A program made the translations under genes and the position numbers. A stretch of DNA of 6,082 nucleotides from Candidatus Desantisbacteria bacterium CG2_30_40_21 (GTDB lineage: Bacteria; UBA9089; CG2-30-40-21): assembly GCA_001873945.1 (NCBI GenBank), contig MNYI01000175.1, positions 1 through 6,082 on the forward strand. Direction: 5' to 3'. Each line of letters starts with the position of its first letter. Positions within the stretch are counted from its first letter, which is position 1. Positions 1 to 5,695 of this stretch are shown here, piece after piece. The notes beneath the pieces were generated by a model. The model was not told the origin of the DNA and made no database searches. It saw only the letters and a list, made by a program, of their open reading frames with translations.

Positions 1-23
1 TTAGAGATATATGTTTTTTATGC

Positions 24-52
24 TTGCATTTTTTCATAAAATATGCTATAAT
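24..52 (+). promoter_or_regulatory. sigma-70 promoter upstream of the truncated ORF at 98
   Basis: A -35 box TTGCAT (24-29) and a perfect -10 box TATAAT (47-52) are separated by 17 bases. The expected transcription start is near 59-60, within the palindrome at 55-85. This is a sequence match only. Confidence 0.7.
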
Positions 53-54
53 AT

Positions 55-85
55 CCCTATGGTTTGATAATTATAAAACATAGGG
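55..85. promoter_or_regulatory. operator-like imperfect palindrome over the start of transcription
   Basis: CCCTATGGTTT (55-65) and AAAACATAGGG (75-85) are inverted copies matching at 10 of 11 positions around a 9-base centre. The palindrome lies just after the -10 box and its right arm runs into the Shine-Dalgarno AGGGGGT (82-88) of the ORF at 98. It could be a repressor operator. An RNA hairpin hiding the ribosome binding site is less likely, because transcription probably starts inside the left arm. Confidence 0.4.
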
Positions 86-97
86 GGTAATAAAATA

Positions 98-199
98 ATG
101 GCATTTAAGACAGGAGTACTAAGAAATCATCCAACACTTTTTCCTGAAATGATAGAAGATTATACTCAAGTGGGGCATAAATTGCGATTTTTTCGGTGA
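98..199 (+). pseudogene. 5' end of an unrecognised gene, truncated by the inverted-repeat element
   Basis: A strong promoter and an AGGGGGT ribosome binding site, about 9 bases before the ATG, introduce a reading frame starting MAFKTGVLRNHPTLFPEM. About 21 codons are native. From position 161 the frame reads into the inverted-repeat element and stops at 197-199 after 33 residues. I do not recognise the family from so short a piece, and the sequence is not the usual start of a RAYT transposase. The good expression signals in front of such a short frame suggest this is the surviving head of a real gene whose remainder was lost when the element arrived or recombined. The alternative, a genuine 33-residue peptide, is less likely because its last third is repeat-derived. 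Confidence 0.45.
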
Positions 200-321
200 G
201 GATTAATCAAGGAGAGCAAGGAGAGCAAGGAGAGCAATAGTGTACTATTGCGAACCTGAACAACACAGCTATCGTTGATTAAGACCAGCGAAAAACGCAA
301 TTTATGCCCCACTTGAGTATA
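161..321. mobile_element. 161-bp MITE-like element with 26-bp perfect terminal inverted repeats
   Basis: The first 26 bases (161-186, beginning TATACTCAAG and ending ATTGCG) are exactly repeated in inverse at 296-321. Imperfect pairing continues inward: GATTAATCAA at 201-210 faces TTGATTAAG at 275-283. The element has no coding capacity of its own. Its edges coincide with the abrupt end of the ORF from 98 and the abrupt beginning of RAYT homology near 327. The outermost TA at each end would fit a TA target duplication, but this is not proven. A solo end of the same family lies at 5696-5735. It could be a MITE or a paired REP-type (BIME-like) unit mobilised by the RAYT. Confidence 0.75.
211..237 (+). 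repeat. three tandem copies of GGAGAGCAA
   Basis: Three exact 9-bp copies lie end to end at 211-219, 220-228 and 229-237, in the central part of the 161-321 element. The run breaks the symmetry of the palindrome and probably arose by replication slippage after the element formed. Confidence 0.85.
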
Positions 322-593
322 ACTATGTACATATGCGGTATTCTCAGTATTGCAATGAGAAGATAGGGCAGAGAGGGCATTTATGGCAGGGACGATTTTA
401 TTCTTGTCCATTAGATGGGGTTCATTTGTATATGGCTATGCGATATGTGGAAAGAAATCCAGTACGAGCAAGGATAGTAGAGAAGGCTGAAGATTATACA
501 TGGTCGAGTGCAGCAAGTCATGTCCGAGGCATAGATAATCCAATATTGTCAATTGCGGCAATAGATGATTGGGATAAATATCTTGATATTACA

Positions 594-611
594 GAAGAAG
601 AAGAAGAAGAG
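594..611 (+). repeat. GAA trinucleotide run (six glutamate codons)
   Basis: Five GAA codons and one GAG lie at the end of recognisable RAYT homology. Acidic residues are common at this place in the family, so the run may be a slippage expansion of a native acidic patch directly before the hairpin insertion. Confidence 0.8.
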
Positions 612-672
612 GGAAAATGGGGACAGCACCCTATTTTTAGAAGAAAAAATAGGGTGCTGTCCCCATTTTCCC
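611..672. repeat. perfect 28-bp hairpin with the RAYT-associated GGGGACAGC motif
   Basis: Positions 611-638 and 645-672 are exact inverted copies (28 bp, no mismatch) around a 6-base loop. Each arm contains GGGGACAGCACCC next to an A/T-rich end. A related half, GGGGACAGCGCACATTTTT, stands at 5885-5903 just upstream of the second RAYT. From memory, GGGGACAG-type palindromes often flank RAYT genes in environmental genomes, so this is probably a REP-type substrate. It may also act as a bidirectional terminator for the MFS transcript, but the stem is not followed by a clean T-run. Confidence 0.8.
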
Positions 673-751
673 GAATTACTTTTATTATATCGGCTATCCT
701 TATTGATTACTCAAGCCTTTTCTTGAGGTTGAGGATTTCAGGACATACTTG

Positions 752-1918
752 TTAGCTTGTGGTTAATGTGTGTTTATACATAAAAATAAAAACAATTCCC
801 ACTATAAAACTAACCCCTGACGATAAAAGAAATGGCACTGATGAGCCAAATGTATCCCACAAGTATCCGGCAATAACTGATCCAAGCATCATGGCAAAAC
901 TTGAAAGCATGGTTAAAAGTCCGATTGCGGTTCCACGATTTTTATCAGGGATTAAATCCGACACCCAAGCCTTTGCGACTCCTTCTGTTGAAGCAGCATA
1001 AATTCCGTAAAAAGCAAATAATCCCCACATAATCCCTTGATTAGGAAAAATGGCAAACCCAAGGTAAACAGCGGAGAAAATAAACAGTCCGACTATAAAA
1101 ACCTTTTTCTTGCCAAGTTTATCCGAAAGTCTTCCTATCGGATATGATGCAGCTGCATAAATAAGGTTATAAAATATATATCCTATAATTGCCAGTGAGT
1201 TTAAGTGAGAAACTTCTTGCGATTTTAAGATTAGAAATACATCACTGCTGTTTACCAGAGAAAAAATTGTAATCAAAAAGATTATAGTCTTGAATCCCGA
1301 TGGAGCATTTTTCCAAAAAAGAAAATATGGCTCTTTCGTCTTTTCATGGCTAACGATCGTTTTATTTTTAACAAATATCGTCAGTCCCACGGCAATAATC
1401 GAAGGGATAAAAGCAAATAAAAATATTGGAATAAAATCTTTTGGATAAAAGTGAAGCCATATCAAGGCGATTATCGGTCCGATAGCAGCTCCAAGTGTGT
1501 CCATTGCCCTGTGAAAGCCAAATATTACCCCGGTATTGCCATTGGCATAAGCAGCTAACAGGGCATCTCTTGGTGCTGTTCTTATTCCTTTACCAATCCT
1601 GTCAGTTACCCTTGACAAGACAACAGTTGAAAGATAAGGGAAAATTCCCGGAAGAGGTTTTGCAATTGCCGAAAGGCTGTAACCTATACTCACAAATTTT
1701 GAACGCTTGCCTGACTTATCCGAGAGTCTTCCGAAATAACCTTTTAGAAGTCCAGCAGTAAACTCAGCGATCCCTTCGATTATTCCAATAACAGCCATCG
1801 AAGTTCCCAATACAGTCGTTAAAAACAAAGGTGTAACCGGATAAAGCATTTCACTGGCAATATCCGTAAATAAGCTTACCCATCCTAAAATAATTACTTG
1901 CCTGGGGATTTTTTTCAT
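752..1918 (-). CDS. MFS permease, substrate unknown
   Basis: This is a 388-residue inner-membrane transporter of the major facilitator superfamily, the usual length for twelve helices. Counting from the Met at 1918, the signature loop between helices 2 and 3 is GRLSDKSGKR (63-72), and its second-half counterpart is GRLSDKLGKK (262-271). DRIGKGIRTAPRDALLA (106-122) and FGFHRAMDT (133-141) place it in a widespread but poorly characterised MFS subgroup. A charged linker (about 185-200) divides the two six-helix halves. The substrate cannot be read from the sequence; efflux is a guess. The frame is open back to a Met at 1945, but that start lies inside the regulator's last codons. Met 1918 follows the regulator stop by 10 bases and is preferred, although its GGAGG is rather far (14 bases). 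The gene looks intact and probably shared a transcript with the decayed regulator upstream. Confidence 0.85.
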   Translation of the reverse strand: MKKIPRQVIILGWVSLFTDIASEMLYPVTPLFLTTVLGTSMAVIGIIEGIAEFTAGLLKGYFGRLSDKSGKRSKFVSIGYSLSAIAKPLPGIFPYLSTVVLSRVTDRIGKGIRTAPRDALLAAYANGNTGVIFGFHRAMDTLGAAIGPIIALIWLHFYPKDFIPIFLFAFIPSIIAVGLTIFVKNKTIVSHEKTKEPYFLFWKNAPSGFKTIIFLITIFSLVNSSDVFLILKSQEVSHLNSLAIIGYIFYNLIYAAASYPIGRLSDKLGKKKVFIVGLFIFSAVYLGFAIFPNQGIMWGLFAFYGIYAASTEGVAKAWVSDLIPDKNRGTAIGLLTMLSSFAMMLGSVIAGYLWDTFGSSVPFLLSSGVSFIVGIVFIFMYKHTLTTS

Positions 1919-1928
1919 TGACAGACCA

Positions 1929-2302
1929 TTATCCTCCAATCGCAATTTGTTCCATCTTCTGATAAAGATAGCTTCTGTTCAGCCCTAATACCTTAGCCGT
2001 ATTAGTGATATTACCTTTATTTGCCAGCAGCACGGTTGTAATATACTCCTGCTCAAAATCATCTCGTATCTCCTTTAATGTCTTCAGTTTCCTTTCGTTG
2101 GCAACAGCGGAATATCTTCAAGTAATATTTGTTCTGCTGGAGTTAATATTGCCAATCGTTCTATAATATTCTTTAGTTCCCGAACATTACCAAGCCAATC
2201 ATAATTAACCAGAGTTACCATTGCTGCCTCGGATATTTGTTTTACTCGTCGTTCAAGTTTTTGAGTCACCCCTATGGAGCTTTTTTGGTTTGTTTTGACC
2301 AT
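1929..2302 (-). pseudogene. remnant of a sigma-54-dependent response regulator (NtrC type), frameshifted and 5'-truncated
   Basis: Two frames together make the C-terminus of a bacterial enhancer-binding protein. The first (about 2234 to 2108) reads SEAAMVTLVNYDWLGNVREL and on to IIERLAILTPAEQ, the end of the AAA+ sigma-54 activation domain. It stops at 2084-2086. The second (about 2108 to 1929) reads KLKTLKEIRDDFEQ, then GNITNTAKVLGLNRSYLYQK, a Fis-type helix-turn-helix, and ends at a TAA at 1929-1931. The two join across a single-base-deletion-type frameshift near 2105-2110. The receiver domain, Walker motifs and GAFTGA loop are missing. Homology ends where the inverted-repeat element at 2235 begins, so codons upstream to 2302 are repeat-derived. 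The usual WPGNVREL reads WLGNVREL. The gene ends 10 bases before the MFS start, hinting that it once regulated or was co-transcribed with that transporter. It is not functional as it stands. Confidence 0.8.
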
Positions 2303-2391
2303 GTTCTATAAACATTTCGCCCCGCTGAGGCTGAATATAGACATATTACAGCGTTTTAGTATGAAAAACTTGAACGACGAGTAACAGAAAT
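2235..2391. mobile_element. 157-bp inverted-repeat element between the regulator remnant and mqnE
   Basis: Positions 2242-2262 and 2364-2384 are exact 21-bp inverted copies (arm read inward: TTACTCGTCGTTCAAGTTTTT without its last base). Allowing two mismatches, the arms extend to 28 bp (2235-2262 and 2364-2391). The interior contains CCTATGGAGC and CTATAAACATTTCGCCCC, which resemble dispersed intergenic repeats rather than coding sequence. The left edge coincides with loss of regulator homology. The ends are unrelated to those of the 161-321 element, so this is a second repeat family. Confidence 0.6.
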
Positions 2392-2426
2392 TTTTGGAAA
2401 CATGCTGATATTCCTCAATTCGCTCC

Positions 2427-3503
2427 TCATAACTTGACCCCCCCATAGATACTATTTACCTCTTTTGGACATCTTCCAGCATTTTGGAGCATTCTTATCA
2501 ATATTTCCCTTGAGGTCTGGACTGGTGTTATCGCACCGGCTGCATGAACAATTTTTTCCTCCAGACTGGTACCGCCAAGGTCATCAACCCCAAAACACAA
2601 GGTAACCTCAGCCAATTTTTCACCAAGATACATCCATAATCCTTTGATATGGATAATGTTATCCAATAGAATCCTCGATGTTGCAAATACTCTCAAGTCA
2701 TCAAACCCATCTGGTCCCTTACAATTTGACAGCTTAGTATTATTTGGATGAAAGGCTAATGGGACAAAGGACAAAAATCCAGCCGTCCTATCCTGAAGCT
2801 CACGAATAGCAATGATATGTTCTACCCTTTCCTCAGGAGTTTCCACATGCCCATAAAGCATGGTGGCATTGGAATGTAACCCAAGCCCATGGGCTGTTTC
2901 CATAACCTTAAGCCACCTTTCACCAGGAATTTTCTTAGGAGCAATTATTTTGCGAACCCTTGGGCTGAATATCTCTGCCCCACCGCCGGGAATGCAATCA
3001 AGTCCGGCATCTTTCAATCTAATCAATGCCTCCTCAATGCTTATTCCTGATACACCGGCATAATAATCTATCTCTGTAGCAGTAAACGCCTGAATAAATA
3101 TATTGTTAGCTAACCCCTTTATCCTTTGAAGTATTTCTTCAAGATATGAAAATGGCAAACTCGGATGCAGCCCACCCACAATGTGAACCTCATGGACACC
3201 CATACGAATGACGGAAATCACCTTTTCCTCAATCTCCTCAAGGGATAACAGATAGCCACCTTCTTCTTTTGAATCACAAGAAAAGGCACACAATGGGCAA
3301 CGGCACACACAGATATTTGTATAGTTGATGTTGAGATTGCAGTTAAAATAAGCATTATCCCCAACCATTTTTTTTCTGACCATATCAGCAAGATGCCCCA
3401 AGCCAAGAATATCCGATGATCTCATTAGCTTTACCCCATCTTCCCTCGTTAGCCTCTCACCTGCTAATATCTTTTCCTCAATATCCATCAATTCATCAAG
3501 CAT
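2427..3503 (-). CDS. mqnE: aminofutalosine synthase MqnE (radical SAM)
   Basis: MqnE joins 3-[(1-carboxyvinyl)oxy]benzoate to the adenosyl group of S-adenosylmethionine, giving 6-amino-6-deoxyfutalosine in the futalosine route to menaquinone. It is a cytoplasmic [4Fe-4S] radical-SAM enzyme. The 358-residue length is typical. The cluster motif CxxxCxxC is C65, C69 and C72 (in NICVCRCPLCAFS), with an extra cysteine at 67. Family landmarks follow: VHIVGGLHPSLPF (106-118), PGGGAEIF (172-179), SNATMLYGH (211-219), PLAFHPNNT (248-256) and HIKGLWMYLG (285-294). The HIK...W and ATMLYGH forms favour MqnE over its relative MqnC. AGGAG stands 10 bases before the ATG, and a TTGACT/TACAAT promoter lies at 3551-3579. 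The gene is divergent from fliY. No other mqn gene is in the window, and the C-terminus ends at a run of seven G bases (2438-2444) close to the repeat element. Confidence 0.92.
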   Translation of the reverse strand: MLDELMDIEEKILAGERLTREDGVKLMRSSDILGLGHLADMVRKKMVGDNAYFNCNLNINYTNICVCRCPLCAFSCDSKEEGGYLLSLEEIEEKVISVIRMGVHEVHIVGGLHPSLPFSYLEEILQRIKGLANNIFIQAFTATEIDYYAGVSGISIEEALIRLKDAGLDCIPGGGAEIFSPRVRKIIAPKKIPGERWLKVMETAHGLGLHSNATMLYGHVETPEERVEHIIAIRELQDRTAGFLSFVPLAFHPNNTKLSNCKGPDGFDDLRVFATSRILLDNIIHIKGLWMYLGEKLAEVTLCFGVDDLGGTSLEEKIVHAAGAITPVQTSREILIRMLQNAGRCPKEVNSIYGGVKL

Positions 3504-3529
3504 CTTGTCTTTTCTCCTGTTGTTGTAAG

Positions 3530-3548
3530 GGCAGGTCTTGTACCTGCC
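3530..3548. repeat. short hairpin in the mqnE leader
   Basis: GGCAGGT (3530-3536) and ACCTGCC (3542-3548) form a perfect 7-bp stem with a 5-base loop. It lies at or just after the predicted mqnE transcription start. It resembles a small intergenic repeat unit; a regulatory role is possible but unsupported. Confidence 0.5.
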
Positions 3549-3550
3549 AT

Positions 3551-3579
3551 ATTGTAGCAGAATTAGAGCTTGAAGTCAA
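3551..3579 (-). promoter_or_regulatory. sigma-70 promoter of mqnE
   Basis: On the minus strand, TTGACT (3579-3574) and TACAAT (3556-3551) are separated by exactly 17 bases. The predicted start of transcription is near 3544, giving a leader of about 40 bases with AGGAG ahead of the mqnE ATG. Confidence 0.75.
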
Positions 3580-3629
3580 TAAAAAAGTGAAAATGAGGTC
3601 ATTCTCTGTGGTTATAGGAAAGAATTTTA

Positions 3630-3658
3630 TTGACATCCTGTGATTTTTGTGATAAAAT
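3630..3658 (+). promoter_or_regulatory. sigma-70 promoter of fliY
   Basis: A consensus TTGACA (3630-3635) and TAAAAT (3653-3658) are separated by 17 bases. The predicted start is near 3665, leaving a leader of roughly 105 bases before fliY. This is a housekeeping-type promoter rather than a flagellar sigma-28 (TAAA-N15-GCCGATAA) or sigma-54 (GG-N10-GC) promoter, and it suggests fliY now begins its own transcript. Confidence 0.75.
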
Positions 3659-3771
3659 TCAGATGAAACAGTGATAAGCCGTTAACTCACAAAGCTTGTC
3701 CTGAATTTGTCGTCTATGCCTTTATGTCTTTTCATAATCTGCGCTTGGAAAGCAGAAAAGGAGAATAACCT

Positions 3772-4809
3772 ATGGCTGAGAATATGAATAGCGAGGTTTC
3801 TCAAGAAGAATTAGATGCTCTTCTGGGTGGGCAGCAACAGATGGAACCAATGCAACCTGTTGAAACAACAAAGCCGGTTAAGGATTTGTCAGGGGAAGAA
3901 AAGAAGGTATTATCGACCGTCCTTGCTCCGGCTATGCAGGCTGCGATTACATCCCTTTCTACTATCTTAAATAAACAGGTTGATATTTCTGCCCCAGAGG
4001 TAGAAACTGTAACCCCGGATAAGGTGGCTTTTGATATCCCTGGCTCAGCTATTGCCGTAGAGGTGGAATATTCCGGAGGGATTAAGGGGCATACATATCT
4101 TATCTTCTTAAAAGAGCAGGGAACACTTATTGCTGATATTATGATGGGTGGAGATGGGACGGCACCTCCAAAGGATATAAATGATCTTTATCTCGGTGCC
4201 CTTGGTGAGGCATTGGGACAAATGATAGATTCTTCAGCAGCGTCCATATCCCATACCTTAGGGAAAACAGTAAGTGCTTCGCAACCAAAAATAAAGATTG
4301 TAAATTTTGTTTCAGAACAGGTAGATCTCCCTATTCTGAAACACCAAAAAATAGTTAAGGTTAAATATAATTTGAAATTAGGGGATCTATCAAGTGGCAA
4401 TTTAATCCAATTAATGCCTGTAGATATTGCAAAACCTATTATTGATAGTATCTTGGGTGAAAAAAAGGCTGGGGGTGAAACGATGAACACAGAGATATCT
4501 CCGACTTTTGTCTCAGGGGTAAGCCCTGTTCAATTTGCTTCATTGAAATCAACAGGAGGACCAGCTATTCCAGGGAATATAAAACTTATCATGGATGTTC
4601 CCATGGATGTTACGGTAGAGCTTGGTCGCAAAAAGATGAATGTCAGGGAAATATTAGACCTTGGCGTTGGTTCAATTGTTGAATTAGACAGAATGACTGG
4701 TGAATCAGTAGATATTCTTGCTAATGGTAAATTAGTAGCCAAGGGTGGGGTAGTAGTTATTGATGATACCTTTGGGGTAAGGGTTACGGAAATTATTTCT
4801 TTGCCGTAA
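3772..4809 (+). CDS. fliY: flagellar motor switch protein FliY (CheC-like domain plus FliN/SpoA domain)
   Basis: FliY is part of the cytoplasmic C-ring of the flagellum, where it sets rotation direction. Three parts can be seen in the 345 residues. An N-terminal SQEELDALLGG (10-20) resembles the CheY-P-binding EIDALL peptide of FliM and FliY. A CheC/FliY-type two-repeat domain spans about 38-230, including LSTILNKQVDISAP (62-75) and GEALGQMIDSSAASIS (145-160). A SpoA/FliN domain spans about 265-345, with MDVPMDVTVELGRKKM (274-289) and GSIVELDRMTGESVDI (300-315). Family phosphatase sites are ExxN. Here the first aligned site reads T49/A52 and the second keeps E146 but has G149, so CheY-P phosphatase activity is doubtful. 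AAGGAG lies 8 bases before the ATG. fliO follows after a 217-base repeat-filled gap. Annotation pipelines may call it FliN; the CheC-like half argues for FliY. Confidence 0.92.
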   Translation: MAENMNSEVSQEELDALLGGQQQMEPMQPVETTKPVKDLSGEEKKVLSTVLAPAMQAAITSLSTILNKQVDISAPEVETVTPDKVAFDIPGSAIAVEVEYSGGIKGHTYLIFLKEQGTLIADIMMGGDGTAPPKDINDLYLGALGEALGQMIDSSAASISHTLGKTVSASQPKIKIVNFVSEQVDLPILKHQKIVKVKYNLKLGDLSSGNLIQLMPVDIAKPIIDSILGEKKAGGETMNTEISPTFVSGVSPVQFASLKSTGGPAIPGNIKLIMDVPMDVTVELGRKKMNVREILDLGVGSIVELDRMTGESVDILANGKLVAKGGVVVIDDTFGVRVTEIISLP

Positions 4810-4815
4810 TATAAT

Positions 4816-5006
4816 TACTCACCACGAAGACACAGAGATACAAAGAGTTGATAAGTTGAAAAGGGATAGGTTGATAGGTTTATAAGTTGATGAGTTGATA
4901 GGTTGATAGGTTTATGAATCGGTGTTCCTTTAACCTATAAACTCACCTAACCTATAAACTTATCAACCTATAAACCTATCAACTTATGTATTCTCCGTGG
5001 TGAGTA
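4816..5006. repeat. 191-bp palindromic element with octamer tandem arrays in both arms
   Basis: The ends TACTCACCACG (4816-4826) and CGTGGTGAGTA (4996-5006) are exact 11-bp inverted repeats. Inside, the left arm (4846-4916) is about nine head-to-tail copies of the octamer RGTTGATA/RGTTTATA, one of them 7 bases long. The right arm (4932-4988) is seven copies of the inverse, such as AACCTATA and AACTTATC, with one spacer base. The arms can fold into a long imperfect hairpin in several registers. The CACCACGAAGACACAGAGA segment at the left end resembles a motif seen in many intergenic repeats. It fills nearly the whole fliY-fliO gap and has no coding potential. It could weaken or end the fliY transcript. 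Confidence 0.8.
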
Positions 5007-5030
5007 TATACTCAGGGAGGGGTTAATTGC
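5007..5030 (+). repeat. possible diverged repeat end containing the fliO ribosome binding site and start
   Basis: TATACTCAGGGAGGGG then TTAATTGC matches the solo repeat end at 5696-5721 at about 21 of 26 aligned positions with one gap. The match covers the GGGAGG Shine-Dalgarno (5015-5020) and the TTG start (5027-5029) of fliO. The similarity is clear by eye, but it is short enough that convergence cannot be excluded. Confidence 0.4.
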
Positions 5031-5689
5031 AACAATTAATATTTATCTGTCTGCTCATATCGTTATCTTTGCTTGGGAGAATATTTGAAACTGAGGCAAC
5101 GGAAACCATGACAACAGTTGCCACAACACAGGCAGTTTCAACTCAACCCACACCAACTATTCAAAAAACCACCGGCACAGAAGACCAACCTGTATTTACA
5201 GGGAATAAAAATGCTCCTTCTTCTAAAGGGTATAAGGTTAATCTTTTTGCAGTTATTGTAAAAACTATCATGGCATTGATAGTTATTGGATTGCTTATTG
5301 TTGGATTATTGAGGTTTTTCTTCAAGAACAAGGTGGCACTATTCTCCGGGACAAAATGTATCAATGCCCTTGCCTCTCATCCCTTATCACCTAATAAGTA
5401 CATACAAATAGTAGAGATAGGCAACAAACTGATTATCCTCGGAATAACAGACAGCAATATCAATCTTTTATGCGAGATAACAGATACAGACACCATAGAC
5501 TTGATTAAACTCCAATGCAGTTCCGAGCCACCATCTACTAGTCTTCCTTTTATAGAGCATCTGACCGGTTCTGTGAAAAAAGTACTTGGTAACTTTGGGC
5601 ATATGGAAGGGGGAAAATCAAAAGGATATGAGGAAAAGGTTGAATTCTTGAAAACACAGCGGGATAGATTGAGAAGACTGGAAGGTTAA
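5027..5689 (+). CDS. fliO: flagellar biosynthesis protein FliO
   Basis: FliO is a small membrane protein that helps assemble FliP and the export gate of the flagellar type III system. The 220 residues show the family plan. There is an N-terminal hydrophobic signal-like segment (3-19), a Thr/Pro-rich linker (about 22-60), one strong membrane helix (72-96) followed by RFFFKNK, and a cytoplasmic domain. That domain has the FliO pattern YIQIVEIGNKLIILGITDSN (125-144), then INLLCEIT (145-152). A basic, helical tail (201-220) may be coiled coil. The start is TTG, supported by GGGAGG six bases upstream; it gives the full signal segment, and no ATG serves better. The position after fliY is the usual order, but fliP does not follow. 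The flanks carry related repeat ends (5007-5030 and 5696-5721) in the same orientation. Confidence 0.88.
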   Translation: MQQLIFICLLISLSLLGRIFETEATETMTTVATTQAVSTQPTPTIQKTTGTEDQPVFTGNKNAPSSKGYKVNLFAVIVKTIMALIVIGLLIVGLLRFFFKNKVALFSGTKCINALASHPLSPNKYIQIVEIGNKLIILGITDSNINLLCEITDTDTIDLIKLQCSSEPPSTSLPFIEHLTGSVKKVLGNFGHMEGGKSKGYEEKVEFLKTQRDRLRRLEG

Positions 5690-5695
5690 GGTAAA

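Larger units (their letters stand above)
333..755 (+). pseudogene. C-terminal remnant of a REP-associated tyrosine transposase (RAYT, Y1/IS200-like)
   Basis: RAYTs are single-strand HUH/Y1 enzymes that process palindromic REP sequences. Residues 1-93 match the C-terminal half of the family: MRYSQYCNEK at the start, GHLWQGRF (15-22), RYVERNPVRA (37-46) and WSSAASH (57-63). The N-terminal half, which would hold the HUH histidines, is absent. Homology begins near 327, six bases after the inverted-repeat element, and the frame is open back only to 279. At the other end a run of six glutamates (GAA repeats, 594-611) leads into the GGGGACAGC hairpin, so residues 94-140 are translated repeat and flanking DNA, and the usual RAYT tail is missing. 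The frame ends tail to tail with the MFS gene, overlapping by four bases. No ribosome binding site is evident at the ATG. It is almost certainly inactive, though an ORF caller will list it as a 140-residue protein. Confidence 0.85.

Noticed and set aside
166..411. 81-residue minus-strand reading frame
   Set aside because: It is the antisense of the inverted-repeat element and the RAYT remnant, with no ribosome binding site and low-complexity LLSLLSLLSL from the 9-bp tandem repeat.
710..727. CTCAAG/CTTGAG stem downstream of the MFS gene as a terminator
   Set aside because: Only 6 bp and no T-run on either strand; too weak to annotate.
2300..2386. Short plus-strand frame starting MFYKHFAPLRLN
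   Set aside because: It lies wholly inside the 2235-2391 repeat element, has no ribosome binding site, and looks like translated repeat.
2357..2430. Minus-strand frame starting MRSELRNISM, overlapping the mqnE stop as ATGA
   Set aside because: Coupled translation is possible, but the frame runs into the repeat element after about 13 codons and stops at 24; no family is recognisable.
3691..3712. Segment AAAGCTTGTCCTGAATTTGT, similar to a widespread intergenic repeat
   Set aside because: A single short copy without palindromic structure; not enough to call a repeat.
4846..4988. Possible CRISPR array in the fliY-fliO gap
   Set aside because: Units are 8 bases with no spacers and occur in both orientations, unlike CRISPR repeats.
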